Positions 7,770 through 16,172 of a stretch of DNA of 43,539 bases are shown piece by piece. The stretch is from Nonomuraea cypriaca (GTDB taxonomy: Bacteria; Actinomycetota; Actinomycetes; Streptosporangiales; Streptosporangiaceae), in assembly GCF_015645445.1 (NCBI RefSeq), contig NZ_JADOGI010000079.1, forward strand, positions 1-43,539, in the 5' to 3' direction. The stretch's first letter is position 1; each line of letters begins with the position of its first letter. The notes under the pieces were generated by a model, which was not told the origin of the DNA, ran no database searches, and saw nothing but the letters and a program-made list of their open reading frames with translations. Position numbers and translations under genes: made by a program.

Positions 7770-10403
7770 GTGGCCAAGTACGTTTACGATTTCACCGAGG
7801 GCAACAGGAATCTCAAGGATCTTCTCGGCGGCAAGGGTGCGAACCTCGCCGAAATGACCAACCTGGATCTCCCCGTTCCTCCCGGATTCACGATCACCAC
7901 CGACGCGTGCCGCCACTACCTGGCGGCCGGCGCCGTGCCGGACGGCCTGGACCGGGAGGTCGCCGGACACCTCGACGCGCTGGAGGCCCAGATGGGCAGG
8001 CGGCTCGGGCAGGCCGACGACCCGCTGCTGGTCAGCGTGCGATCGGGAGCGAAGTTCTCCATGCCGGGCATGATGGAGACCGTTCTCAACATCGGGCTCA
8101 ACGACCAGTCCGTGCACGGCCTGGCCAAGCAGGCGGGCGGCAACGAGCGCTTCGCCTGGGACTCCTACCGCCGGCTCATCCAGATGTTCGGCAAGACCGT
8201 GCTCGGGATCGACGGCGAACTGTTCGAGCACGCGCTCGACGGGGTCAAGGGGCGGCGGCAGGACACCGGCCTGGACGCGGGTGAGCTGCAGCGGCTGGTG
8301 GAGACGTTCAAGGGCATCGTACGCGAGCAGACCGGCAGGGACTTCCCGACCGACCCGCGCGAGCAGATGCGCCTGGCCGTCATGGCCGTCTTCGACTCCT
8401 GGAACGCTCCGCGCGCCATCCTCTACCGCCGCCAGGAACGCATCCCCGCCGACCTCGGCACCGCCGTGAACATCATGGCCATGGTCTTCGGCAACTACGG
8501 CGACGACTCGGGCACCGGCGTCGCCTTCACCCGCGACCCCGGCTCCGGGAACCAGGGCATCTACGGCGACTACCTGCAGAACGCCCAGGGCGAGGACGTG
8601 GTGGCCGGCATCCGCAACACGATCCCGCTGGAGGAGCTCGAGCGCATCGACAAGCGCTCGTACGACGAGCTGCTCGGGATCATGGAGACCCTGGAGCACC
8701 ACTACAAGGACCTGTGCGACATCGAGTTCACGATCGAGCGCGGCAAGCTGTGGATGCTGCAGACGCGGGTCGGCAAGCGTACAGCGGCGGCCGCGTTCCG
8801 CATCGCCACCCAGCTCGTGGACCAGGGCCTCATCACGCTCGACGAGGCCGTCACGCGGGTCACGGGCGACCAGCTCGCGCGGCTGATGTTCCCCCGCTTC
8901 GACGCCGGCGCCGACAGGAGGAAGGTCGCCGACGGCGTGAAGGCGTCGCCGGGCGCGGCCGTCGGCAAGGCCGTGTTCACCTCGGAGCGCGCCGTGGAAC
9001 TGGCCGCGCAGGGGGAGGACGTCATCCTGGTCCGCCGCGAGACCAACCCCGACGACCTGGCCGGCATGATCGCCGCCAAGGGCATCCTGACCAGCCGCGG
9101 CGGCAAGACCTCGCACGCGGCCGTGGTCGCCCGCGGCATGGGCAAGGCGTGCGTGTGCGGCGCGGACACGCTGGAGGTGGTGAACGGCGAGCACAGGTTC
9201 ACCGCGCCCGGCGACGTGGTCGTCTCCGAGGGCGACGTCATCTCCATCGACGGGACGACCGGTGAGGTGTTCCTCGGGGAGGTGCCCGTGGTGGCCTCGG
9301 AGGTCGTCGAGTTCTTCGAGGGCGCGGAGCCCGCCGACGACCTCGTCAGGGCGGTGGACCGCATCATGCGGCACGCGGACGGCGTACGCGGGCTGGGCGT
9401 GCGGGCGAACGCCGACACGCCGGACGACGCGGCTCGGGCCCGGCGCTTCGGGGCGCAGGGGATCGGGCTGTGCCGTACGGAGCACATGTTCCTGGGGGAG
9501 CGCAGGCAACTGGTGGAGGACCTGGTCCTGGCGTCGACGGACGAGGACCGTCAGGCGGCGCTGGACGCGCTGGAGCCCCTCCAGCAAGCCGACTTCATCC
9601 AGATTTTTCAGGCAATGGGTGGCGATCCCGTGACAATTCGCCTGATCGACCCGCCGCTGCACGAGTTCCTCCCCGACATCGTCGACCTCTCGGTCAAGGT
9701 CGCCACGGGCGAGGCCACCGAGCAGGACCGCAAGCTCCTGACGGCCGTCAAACGCCTCCACGAGCAGAACCCGATGCTCGGCCTCAGAGGCGTACGCCTG
9801 GGCCTGGTGATCCCGGGCCTGTTCGCCATGCAGGTGAGGGCGATCGCCAGGGCGGCCAAGGAGGTCCAGGGGGCGCGGCCGGAGATCATGATTCCGCTGG
9901 TGGCCGCCGTACAGGAGTTGGAGGAGGTACGCGAGGAGGCCGTCAAGATCCTCGCGGACGTCGGCGTGGAGGCCCAGATCGGCACCATGATCGAGGTCCC
10001 CAGGGCGGCCCTCACCGCCGGCCAGATAGCCGAGGCGGCCGAGTTCTTCTCCTTCGGCACCAACGACCTGACCCAGATGGCGTGGGGCTTCTCGCGGGAC
10101 GACGTCGAGGCCGCCTTCTTCTCCCGCTACCTGGACCTGGGCATCTTCGGCGTCTCCCCGTTCGAGACCATCGACAGGGACGGGGTCGGCAGGCTCATCA
10201 AGACAGCGGTCGAGGAGGGCCGCGCCGCCCGGCCGGACCTGCACATCGGCATCTGCGGCGAACACGGCGGCGACCCGGACTCGGTCCACTTCTGCCACGA
10301 GGCCGGCATGGACTACGTCTCCTGCTCCCCGTTCCGCATCCCGGTGGCCCGCCTGGAAGCCGCCCGAGCCGCCCTCACCCAATCCGACTCCGACACCCGC
10401 TGA
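7770..10403 (+). CDS. ppdK: Pyruvate, phosphate dikinase
   Basis: 877 residues, full length. It interconverts pyruvate + ATP + Pi with PEP + AMP + PPi, in the cytosol. An ATP-grasp nucleotide-binding half with GGKGANLAEM near residue 20 comes first. The phosphohistidine domain follows, with the catalytic His at H449 in GGKTSHAAV; T447 is the residue regulated by PDRP-type proteins in other organisms. A C-terminal PEP/pyruvate TIM barrel contains GICGEHGGD with catalytic C829. I chose the GTG at 7770 (MAKYVYDF) because GGAG at 7761-7764 is then 5 nt away; the adjacent in-frame GTG at 7767 would leave only 2 nt. The AT-rich operator cluster upstream suggests dedicated control, perhaps in the switch between glycolysis and gluconeogenesis. 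Confidence 0.96.
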   Translation: MAKYVYDFTEGNRNLKDLLGGKGANLAEMTNLDLPVPPGFTITTDACRHYLAAGAVPDGLDREVAGHLDALEAQMGRRLGQADDPLLVSVRSGAKFSMPGMMETVLNIGLNDQSVHGLAKQAGGNERFAWDSYRRLIQMFGKTVLGIDGELFEHALDGVKGRRQDTGLDAGELQRLVETFKGIVREQTGRDFPTDPREQMRLAVMAVFDSWNAPRAILYRRQERIPADLGTAVNIMAMVFGNYGDDSGTGVAFTRDPGSGNQGIYGDYLQNAQGEDVVAGIRNTIPLEELERIDKRSYDELLGIMETLEHHYKDLCDIEFTIERGKLWMLQTRVGKRTAAAAFRIATQLVDQGLITLDEAVTRVTGDQLARLMFPRFDAGADRRKVADGVKASPGAAVGKAVFTSERAVELAAQGEDVILVRRETNPDDLAGMIAAKGILTSRGGKTSHAAVVARGMGKACVCGADTLEVVNGEHRFTAPGDVVVSEGDVISIDGTTGEVFLGEVPVVASEVVEFFEGAEPADDLVRAVDRIMRHADGVRGLGVRANADTPDDAARARRFGAQGIGLCRTEHMFLGERRQLVEDLVLASTDEDRQAALDALEPLQQADFIQIFQAMGGDPVTIRLIDPPLHEFLPDIVDLSVKVATGEATEQDRKLLTAVKRLHEQNPMLGLRGVRLGLVIPGLFAMQVRAIARAAKEVQGARPEIMIPLVAAVQELEEVREEAVKILADVGVEAQIGTMIEVPRAALTAGQIAEAAEFFSFGTNDLTQMAWGFSRDDVEAAFFSRYLDLGIFGVSPFETIDRDGVGRLIKTAVEEGRAARPDLHIGICGEHGGDPDSVHFCHEAGMDYVSCSPFRIPVARLEAARAALTQSDSDTR

Positions 10404-10430
10404 CCACCCCACCCAAGGCCGCTCGCGTTA

Positions 10431-10469
10431 GGGGCGCTGCGCGCCATGCGACTGCTCGCGCAGCGCCCC
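10431..10469 (+). terminator. ppdK hairpin terminator
   Basis: A perfect 13-bp stem, 10431-10443 pairing with 10457-10469 (GGGGCGCTGCGCG arm), with a 13-nt loop, 28 bp after the ppdK stop. No T-tract follows, which is common for actinomycete hairpin terminators. Confidence 0.75.
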
Positions 10470-10670
10470 CCAGGGGACTGCCGCCCCCACCCGTTGCCGT
10501 CCGGTCGGCGTTCGGCGAGAAATCCGGGCACTCGGACGCTTGGCCGGCCAGGCGAAAGACCGTGGATCCAGAGATGTTCGGCCGGGTGCTGGCGTGCGAA
10601 CTCGCCGACGACGCCGAAGCCGCCCCCGGTTGCGGCTGCGGGCTGGGCCGGGCCGGCACCGCTGGCGCTA
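10470..10670. other. Non-coding stretch downstream of ppdK
   Basis: No gene with recognisable content on either strand. Open frames here are GC-driven shadows without family features or ribosome binding sites. It leads into the DUF3800-like remnant on the minus strand and is probably further debris from the same decayed locus. Confidence 0.4.
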
Positions 10671-11015
10671 TCAAGCTTCGAAGAGCCGGGAGCCGGGCTG
10701 CTTGGACACGGGATCGCTGACGACGAGACCTCCACGCCACTTCCCCGTCTCGTCACGGTAGCGATACTGCAGACTTCGGAGTCGGGCGCCGAAGTCTGCT
10801 TGCACGTTGGCGTAGAGCCCTGACGAATGAGGATTTCCAGGCCGCCGAGGGCAATATGCCCATGCCGCCATAGGGAATACCAGGGTAGTTGCAAGTAGAT
10901 CGGCGATCTGGAGCCCAGCGTGGTTGTCGCTGCCGAGTTGGCGCAGCAGCTCCGCTAGGGCCAGGGCTGCTGCGCCCTTCAAGAATGCGCGTCGCAGTGC
11001 CGAGGATTGGGGCAT
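10671..11015 (-). pseudogene. Remnant of a DUF3800-type gene (C-terminal part)
   Basis: The minus-strand frame gives 114 residues. From about residue 28 the text NHAGLQIADLLATTLVFPMA and then GARLRSLQYRYRDETGKWRGG and VSDPVSKQPGSRLF reads like the C-terminal third of DUF3800 proteins, which are metal-dependent, RNase-H-like and usually 220-260 residues. The conserved N-terminal acidic residues are absent. The first 27 residues (LRRAFLKGAAALALAELL) look foreign, possibly from another decayed gene. A TGA lies in frame four codons before the ATG, and the upstream space is occupied by the oxidoreductase gene at 11056. I read it as a truncated relic; the family assignment is from memory and moderate. 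Confidence 0.45.
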
Positions 11016-11055
11016 CGCCTGCTCAGATCATCTGCATGCGCTCCGGGGCGCTCGA

Positions 11056-12003
11056 TCAGCTCACCAGCACGATTTTTCCGCGGGCGTGGCGGCTCTCGCT
11101 AAGCTCGTGCGCGGCCTCGGCCTCGGCCAGCGGGAACGCCGCCGCGACAGGCACCCGCAGTCGCCCTTCCTCGGCGAGCTTGATCGCGATGTCGAGGCCG
11201 TGCAGTGCCAGCGGGTCGGCGGCGCCGAGGGCCGCGCCCGTGTCGTCGACCGGCGCGCTGTGCGACATGTGTACGCCGTGGGCCGCCGCGGTGAAGTCGG
11301 CGATCGTCACCACGCGCGCCGGGTCCCCGGCGATGGCGATCAGGTCGGGTAGCGCCCCTCCGGCGCAGTCGAACACTGCGTCCACCCCGTCCGGTGCCAG
11401 CGCGCGAACCCGTTCGACCAGCCCCGTCCCGTACGTCGTCGGCTCCGCGCCGAGGGAACGCAGGAAGTCGTGGTTGTGCGCGCCGGCCGTACCGATGACG
11501 GTGGCGCCGCGTGCGACCGCCAGCTGGACGGCGATCGTGCCCACCCCACCGGCCGCGCCCTGCACCAGCACGGTGTGCCCGGCGCCGACCGCCAGCCGGT
11601 CGAGGACCCGGGTGGACGTCTCGACGCTGCCCGCGGCGCCGCCGGCCTCCTCCCAGCTCCACGCGGCCGGTTTGGGTGCCCAGGCGGCCAGGACCGCGTG
11701 ATCGGCGTTGGCGCCGCGCGCGGCCATGGTCGTGAAGCCGAACACCTCGTCGCCGATGCCGACGCCCGTCACGCCGTCGCCGACCTCGTCCACCACGCCC
11801 GCGGCGTCGAACCCGGTCCGGTACGGGAACGTCGTGGCCACCTTGTCACGCAGCATCCCGGAGCGGATGTACGTCTCCCCTGCCGAGATTCCGGACGCCC
11901 GTACGGCGATGCGGATCTTCCCCGGTCCGGCATGTGGCTCGCCGACCTCGGCGACATGCACAACGCTGGGCGGGCCGTACTCGGAAAACTGAACAGCTCT
12001 CAT
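11056..12003 (-). CDS. NADP-dependent quinone-oxidoreductase-type alcohol dehydrogenase (MDR)
   Basis: 315 residues of the zinc-free quinone oxidoreductase branch of medium-chain dehydrogenases. The N-terminal GroES-like domain (MRAVQFSEYGPP ... GFDAAGVVDEVGDGV) lacks the structural zinc cysteines. The Rossmann part carries GAAGGVGTIAVQLA at about residues 149-162. It should reduce quinones or activated alkenes with NADPH. It is transcribed divergently from a TetR regulator across a 50-bp gap holding an inverted repeat, so repression by that regulator, relieved by an electrophilic ligand, is the likely logic (inference). Its 3' end abuts the DUF3800 remnant. Confidence 0.88.
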   Translation of the reverse strand: MRAVQFSEYGPPSVVHVAEVGEPHAGPGKIRIAVRASGISAGETYIRSGMLRDKVATTFPYRTGFDAAGVVDEVGDGVTGVGIGDEVFGFTTMAARGANADHAVLAAWAPKPAAWSWEEAGGAAGSVETSTRVLDRLAVGAGHTVLVQGAAGGVGTIAVQLAVARGATVIGTAGAHNHDFLRSLGAEPTTYGTGLVERVRALAPDGVDAVFDCAGGALPDLIAIAGDPARVVTIADFTAAAHGVHMSHSAPVDDTGAALGAADPLALHGLDIAIKLAEEGRLRVPVAAAFPLAEAEAAHELSESRHARGKIVLVS

Positions 12004-12016
12004 GCGCCGAAACCGT

Positions 12017-12036
12017 AACGGAGCACCCCGTCCGTT
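12017..12036. promoter_or_regulatory. Candidate TetR operator
   Basis: Inverted repeat AACGGA-N8-TCCGTT (20 bp overall) in the divergent gap between the oxidoreductase start (12003) and the TetR start. Its size and position fit a TetR-family operator controlling both genes. Confidence 0.5.
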
Positions 12037-12053
12037 TGGCTAAAGTGAGAGCG

Positions 12054-12680
12054 GTGACGGCCGAAGTGATGCAAAAGCTGCGCTCGGACGCCCGCGACAA
12101 CCGCGTGCGCATCCTCGCGGTCGCCCGCGCGGCCTTCGCCGCCGAGGGCCTCGACGTGCCGATCCGGGAGATCGCCCGGCGCGCACAGGTGGGCGTCGCG
12201 ACCGTCTACCGGCACTTCCCGACCAAGGAAGCGCTGTTCACCGAGGCCTTCGCCGAGCAGATGGCCATGTGCTCGGCGGTCGTCGAGGAGGGCCTGGCGG
12301 CGGACGACCCGTGGCGCGGGTTCTGCCTGGTGATCGAGAAGCTCATGGAGTTGCACGCCCTCGACCGGGGCTTCTCCCGCGCATTCACCTCGCAGCTTCC
12401 CCCGGCGGTCGACTACTTCACCGCGGACCGCGACCGCGCGCTGCGTCTGCTGCTCCAACTCGTCCGACGCGCGAAGGAAGCGGGCGACCTGCGGGCGGAT
12501 TTCGTCCTGGAGGACATCATTCTGGCAATCATGGCGAACGACGGCATCCGCGCCGAGTCACGTGAGATGAGAGTGGCGGCGTCGCGCCGCTTCGCCGCCC
12601 TGATGATCCAATCGTTCCGGGCGAACCCTGTCCCGACGCCCCTTCCGCCGGCCGTCCGGCTGCCACTTTCCGTCCGCTAG
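12054..12680 (+). CDS. TetR-family transcriptional regulator
   Basis: 208 residues from the GTG at 12054; an in-frame GTG at 12045 and ATG at 12069 are alternatives, and no strong ribosome binding site decides between them. The N-terminal helix-turn-helix is typical: RILAVARAAFAAEGLDVPIREIARRAQVGVATVYRHFPTKE read over residues 16-56, with the YRHF signature. The C-terminal ligand domain is helical and unspecialised to the eye. The divergent oxidoreductase is its probable target. The long open frame extending further upstream on this strand overlaps the oxidoreductase gene and is not coding. Confidence 0.88.
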   Translation: MTAEVMQKLRSDARDNRVRILAVARAAFAAEGLDVPIREIARRAQVGVATVYRHFPTKEALFTEAFAEQMAMCSAVVEEGLAADDPWRGFCLVIEKLMELHALDRGFSRAFTSQLPPAVDYFTADRDRALRLLLQLVRRAKEAGDLRADFVLEDIILAIMANDGIRAESREMRVAASRRFAALMIQSFRANPVPTPLPPAVRLPLSVR

Positions 12681-12725
12681 GGCCCGCATCCGGGGCGCCG
12701 CTCTGCGGGAGTCAGGTGCCGTTGT

Positions 12726-13808
12726 TCAGTAGCGGACGGCGCTCTGCAGCAGCGGGGGATACACCGTGGATGTTTCACCGTCGACGGTCGTCCCGGCGAA
12801 CTGGAGCATCGCCCGGAGCGAACCGTGCATCGGAGCGGGATAGCCGAGGGCCGGTGCCGAGACCTCGTCGAGTGCCCGCAGTTGTCCAGGGCCGAGGGTC
12901 ACCTCCAGAGCCGCGAGATTGCCCTCCAGGTGTTCGACGCGCCGAGCGCCGAGTATGGGCACGACGGTGCCCTGCCGGGCGCGCAGCCAGGCCAGCGACA
13001 CGGCCGCCGAGGTGGTGCCGAGTTCGCCGGCGATCGCGGCGACGGCGTCGATGACGGTGAACTCGTCCTCGCTGGGGCCGCCCACGAACGCCGTACGGAC
13101 GGAGTCGGCGACCTGCGCGCCGCGACGGTACTTGCCGGACAGGAAACCGTTCTTCAGCGGGCTCCAGGGGACCAGCGCCATGCCCTGGTCGAGGGCCAGC
13201 GGCGCGAGTTCGCCCTCGACGGTACGGGCGAGCAGCGAGTACTCGACCTGCAGCGCGACCAGCGGGGTCCAGCCCCTCAGCAGCGCCGTGGTCTGGGCCT
13301 GGGCGGTGACCCAGGCGGGCGTGTTCGAGAACCCGACGTAGCGGATCTTGCCGGCCCGGACCAGGTCGTCCAGGGTGCGCAGGGTTTCCTCGATGGGGGT
13401 GTGGCGGTCCCAGTTGTGCAGCCAGTACAGGTCGAGGTAGTCGGTGCGCATGCGGCGCAGGGTCTCGTCGAGCTGGGCGATGATCGACGAGCGGCCCGCT
13501 CCTCCGCCGTTGGGGTCGCCGGGGAAGAGGTTCGCGAAGAACTTCGAGGCCAGCACCACGCGCTCACGCCGTCCTGGACGCGCGGCGAAGAAGTCGCCGA
13601 GGATCCTCTCGGAGTGCCCGTTGGTGTAGAAGTTGGCGGTGTCGATGAAGTTCCCGCCCCGATCCAGGTAAGCGGCCAGGATCTTCTCCGACTCCGCCAC
13701 GTCGCACTCGGCGCCGCCGGGATCCTCCCCGAAGGTCATCGCACCGAGCGCGAACGGGCTGACCCGCAGCCCCGAGCGGCCGAGGGTGACATAGTGATCG
13801 AGCGGCAT
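12726..13808 (-). CDS. Aldo/keto reductase
   Basis: 360 residues from the ATG at 13808, preceded by AAAGGTGGG; the frame stays open further upstream but only with non-homologous sequence. The catalytic tetrad of the NADPH-dependent aldo/keto reductases is complete: D56 and Y61 (DTANFY), K89 (ASKF) and H131 (YWLHNWD). A C-terminal NADP-binding segment follows (VPILGARRVEHLEGNL). Substrates are carbonyl compounds that cannot be deduced. The gene is divergent from an AraC-type regulator, an arrangement common for stress-inducible reductases. It converges on the TetR gene with a 45-bp gap. Confidence 0.9.
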   Translation of the reverse strand: MPLDHYVTLGRSGLRVSPFALGAMTFGEDPGGAECDVAESEKILAAYLDRGGNFIDTANFYTNGHSERILGDFFAARPGRRERVVLASKFFANLFPGDPNGGGAGRSSIIAQLDETLRRMRTDYLDLYWLHNWDRHTPIEETLRTLDDLVRAGKIRYVGFSNTPAWVTAQAQTTALLRGWTPLVALQVEYSLLARTVEGELAPLALDQGMALVPWSPLKNGFLSGKYRRGAQVADSVRTAFVGGPSEDEFTVIDAVAAIAGELGTTSAAVSLAWLRARQGTVVPILGARRVEHLEGNLAALEVTLGPGQLRALDEVSAPALGYPAPMHGSLRAMLQFAGTTVDGETSTVYPPLLQSAVRY

Positions 13809-13953
13809 GAGCCCACCTTTTCTGCGTCGGAATCGTCCCCACCATGCAAACCCGCCGCACCTATGCGGGGGTAGTCCGATCGGCTCGCGCTCTTGCACGA
13901 TCCTCTCGACTTCGCCCCGATCTGACTTGCCGTACGCCGCCCCGGATGCTTCC

Positions 13954-14883
13954 GTGAGAACCGTGCGCCCTTCCACCCAGCACCTCCTCGACGAGATCCG
14001 TACGCTCGTCGCGGCTCACGCGCGCCCGGACTTGACGACGCCGATCGGCGGGCTGCTGCTGTCCAAGGTCGGCACCTCAGCACCGGACTACTCGCTGACC
14101 GAGCCGCTCCTGGTCGTCATGGCCCAGGGCGGCAAACGTCTGCTGCTCGGCGACCAGGTGTACGAATACCGGGCCGGCGAGTGCCTCGTGGTCACGGCCG
14201 ACCTGCCCGTCACCGGAAACTTCATCGACGCCACGCCCCAGGCCCCCGCTCTGGGCCTGGGACTCGTGCTGCGCCCGGCCGCCATAGCCCCGCTGCTGCT
14301 CGAAGCCCCGGCGAGCCGGTGGCCGCGTACGACGGCAGGACTGCCCGCGATCGCCACCGGCGAAGCGGGGCCGGACCTGCTCGACGCCGTGGTCCGGATG
14401 TTGCGCCTGCTCGACCGCCCCGCCGACGCGCCCGTCCTGGCGCCGCTGATCGAACGCGAGATCCTCTGGCGGCTGCTCACCGGCCCGTACGGCGGCATGA
14501 TCCGGCAGATCGGTACGGCGGACAGCCATCTCACCCACATCAACCGGGCGATCCACTGGATCCGCGACAACTACGCCGAACCCCTGCGCATCGAGGACCT
14601 CGCGCGGCTGGCCGCGATGAGCACCTCCGCGTTCCACCGCCACTTCCGTGCCGTCACGGCGCTGAGCCCGCTGCAGTTCCAGAAACGCATCCGCCTTCAG
14701 GAGGCCCGCGCCCTGTTGCTGGCCAGGCCGGGTGACGTCGCCGGCGTCGGCCACCTGGTCGGCTACGACAACCCCTCCCAGTTCACCCGCGAGTACCGCC
14801 GCCTCTTCGGCGCCCCACCCGGCCGCGACGCCGCCCGCGTACGCGCCACCGTGGTGCAGCCGGTCGTCCGTCAGCTGCCCTGA
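13954..14883 (+). CDS. AraC-family transcriptional regulator
   Basis: 309 residues from the GTG at 13954; the start is uncertain because the frame is open upstream and only a weak GGATG lies ahead. The N-terminal cupin-like domain (about 1-190; ALLVVMAQGGKRLLLGDQ-type text at about 50-67) matches the N-terminus found in a large AraC subgroup. The C-terminal third carries two helix-turn-helix units (EPLRIEDLARLAAMSTSAFHRHF, then LVGYDNPSQFTREYRRLFG). The divergent aldo/keto reductase is the likely target. The 145-bp gap between the two starts contains no repeat that I could recognise. Confidence 0.87.
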   Translation: MRTVRPSTQHLLDEIRTLVAAHARPDLTTPIGGLLLSKVGTSAPDYSLTEPLLVVMAQGGKRLLLGDQVYEYRAGECLVVTADLPVTGNFIDATPQAPALGLGLVLRPAAIAPLLLEAPASRWPRTTAGLPAIATGEAGPDLLDAVVRMLRLLDRPADAPVLAPLIEREILWRLLTGPYGGMIRQIGTADSHLTHINRAIHWIRDNYAEPLRIEDLARLAAMSTSAFHRHFRAVTALSPLQFQKRIRLQEARALLLARPGDVAGVGHLVGYDNPSQFTREYRRLFGAPPGRDAARVRATVVQPVVRQLP

Positions 14884-14895
14884 GCCTGCAGGGGG

Positions 14896-15303
14896 TTACT
14901 TGCTGTAGTTCTTCCCGGGGGGCTTACCAGGGATCGGCTTGGCGATGAGAGCGACAGGGATGAAGAAGCAGATCTGGCTGATCGCCAGGGTGAGCGTCCA
15001 GAGCCCCTTGTCGTCGTAGTGGGCGGATGCCCTGGCGTACAGCTCGTCGGGGACGCGCTCCCCGGACGGGCTCGGGGTGAGTACGGCTTCCACGAGCTCC
15101 AGTGCGACCCGTTCGGCGTCGGTGAGGTAGGGCGCGTCCTGCCAGGATGCCACGGCGGTGATGCGCTCCTCTGTCTCCCCGGCCTTGCGGAGGAGGCCGG
15201 TTTGCCGGACGGTGTGGTACGTGCTGCCGACGATCTGCCCGGCGCGGAGTTGCACCAGGCTGTAGCTGCGAACAAGGGAGCCGGGACACCATGACCACCC
15301 CAT
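14896..15303 (-). pseudogene. Truncated carboxymuconolactone decarboxylase/AhpD-like gene
   Basis: The frame gives 135 residues. From about residue 38 it follows the family closely (LRKAGETEERITAVASWQDAP ... DELYARASAHYDDKGLW ... ALIAKPIPGKPPG), including the usual C-terminus. The roughly 45 N-terminal residues of the fold are missing, replaced by an unrelated MGWSWCPGSLVRS opening. Where the family carries the redox-active C-x-x-C after LRASQING, this copy reads AGQIVGSTYHT, so both cysteines are lost. The 5' end overlaps the 5' end of the sigma-factor fragment on the other strand by 13 bp, which is what a deletion of the intergenic region would leave. It is probably non-functional. Confidence 0.7.
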
Positions 15304-15509
15304 CCGAGCCAGGACACGTCCCGCCCGATCCGAGCCTGAACGCGGCCATGAGCGAGCGGCGTCAGCTGATCAACCTCGCCTACCGGCTGCTCGGCACTCT
15401 GGTCGACGCTGAGGATGTCGTCCAAGAGACCTACGCCCGCTGGTACGCCATGTCCCGGCAACAGCTATCTCATCCGGCGCGTCCTGTAGCCACGTGGAAA
15501 AGTGTTTGA
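15291..15509 (+). pseudogene. Truncated ECF sigma factor (ECF41/SigJ-like) N-terminus
   Basis: 72 codons. The first 57 or so match the start of ECF41-type sigma factors: region 2 with ERRQLINLAYRLLGTL, DAEDVVQETYARWYAMSRQQ. Homology stops abruptly near 15463, giving 15 unrelated residues and a stop, so the rest of region 2, region 4 and the SnoaL-like C-terminal domain (more than 200 residues) are gone. ECF41 factors are typically encoded beside a carboxymuconolactone decarboxylase, and the truncated one on the opposite strand is evidently its former partner. The GNAT gene begins right after the break. Confidence 0.72.
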
Positions 15510-15532
15510 CCGATGCGCGGCGGACGGGAACG

Positions 15533-16084
15533 ATGCGGCTGGTGAGCATCGAGTTCTCGAGATTCTCGCCCGGCGACGTGGACCTTCTCGTCGGGTTCCT
15601 GACCGGGGAGGAGTGGCCCTTCCACGCGTGGATCCAGGACGCCGAGACGATCAGGCGCGGCGTCGCGGAGGGCCGCTATGACGACGAGGAGACCAGGACG
15701 TACTGGGTCCTCGCCGACGGCGAGCGCGCGGGGCTGATCAAGCTGCTGGATCTCGCCGACGACACCCCCATGTTCGACCTCCGCATCCGGCGGGCCTGGC
15801 GTGGGCGGGGCGTCGGCACGCGGGCGGTCGCCTGGCTGACCGGCCACCTCTTCGGGGAGCTCCCGCACATCAGGCGGATCGAGGGCAATACGCGGCAGGA
15901 CAACCACGCGATGCGGGCGGTCTTCCGCAAGAGCGGGTACGCGAAGGAGTCCCACTACCGCGAGGCGTGGCCCGCCCCTGACGGCAGCGTCCACGACTCG
16001 GTCGGCTACGCCATCCTCCGCCGCGACTGGCTCTCCGGCACCGTGACCCCGCCGAACTGGCAGGACGAGCCCACGACCCCGTAA
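15533..16084 (+). CDS. GNAT-family N-acetyltransferase
   Basis: 183 residues from the ATG at 15533 (GGACGGGAA ribosome binding site); an in-frame GTG at 15494 overlaps the sigma-factor fragment and is less likely. The acetyl-CoA binding motif A is visible as LRIRRAWRGRGVGTRAVAWL, with the R/Q-x-x-G-x-G/A core RGRGVG. Then NTRQDNHAMRAVFRKSGY follows as motif B. The acceptor is unknown. Similar GNATs modify ribosomal proteins, small amines or aminoglycosides, and nothing here chooses between these. It stands alone after the decayed sigma locus. Confidence 0.85.
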   Translation: MRLVSIEFSRFSPGDVDLLVGFLTGEEWPFHAWIQDAETIRRGVAEGRYDDEETRTYWVLADGERAGLIKLLDLADDTPMFDLRIRRAWRGRGVGTRAVAWLTGHLFGELPHIRRIEGNTRQDNHAMRAVFRKSGYAKESHYREAWPAPDGSVHDSVGYAILRRDWLSGTVTPPNWQDEPTTP

Positions 16085-16172
16085 CGCCATGCGGCGCAGT
16101 CCTCCTTTCCGGCGTCGCGTCTTGACGGTACGGCTGAGGTCGCTCGGTCTCCGTGGTGGGACCCGTACGTGA

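Noticed and set aside
7656..10412. 918-codon open frame on the minus strand, antisense to ppdK
   Set aside because: Its composition (Val/Glu/His/Leu repeats) and exact mirroring of ppdK mark it as a GC-rich shadow frame. No family text and no ribosome binding site.
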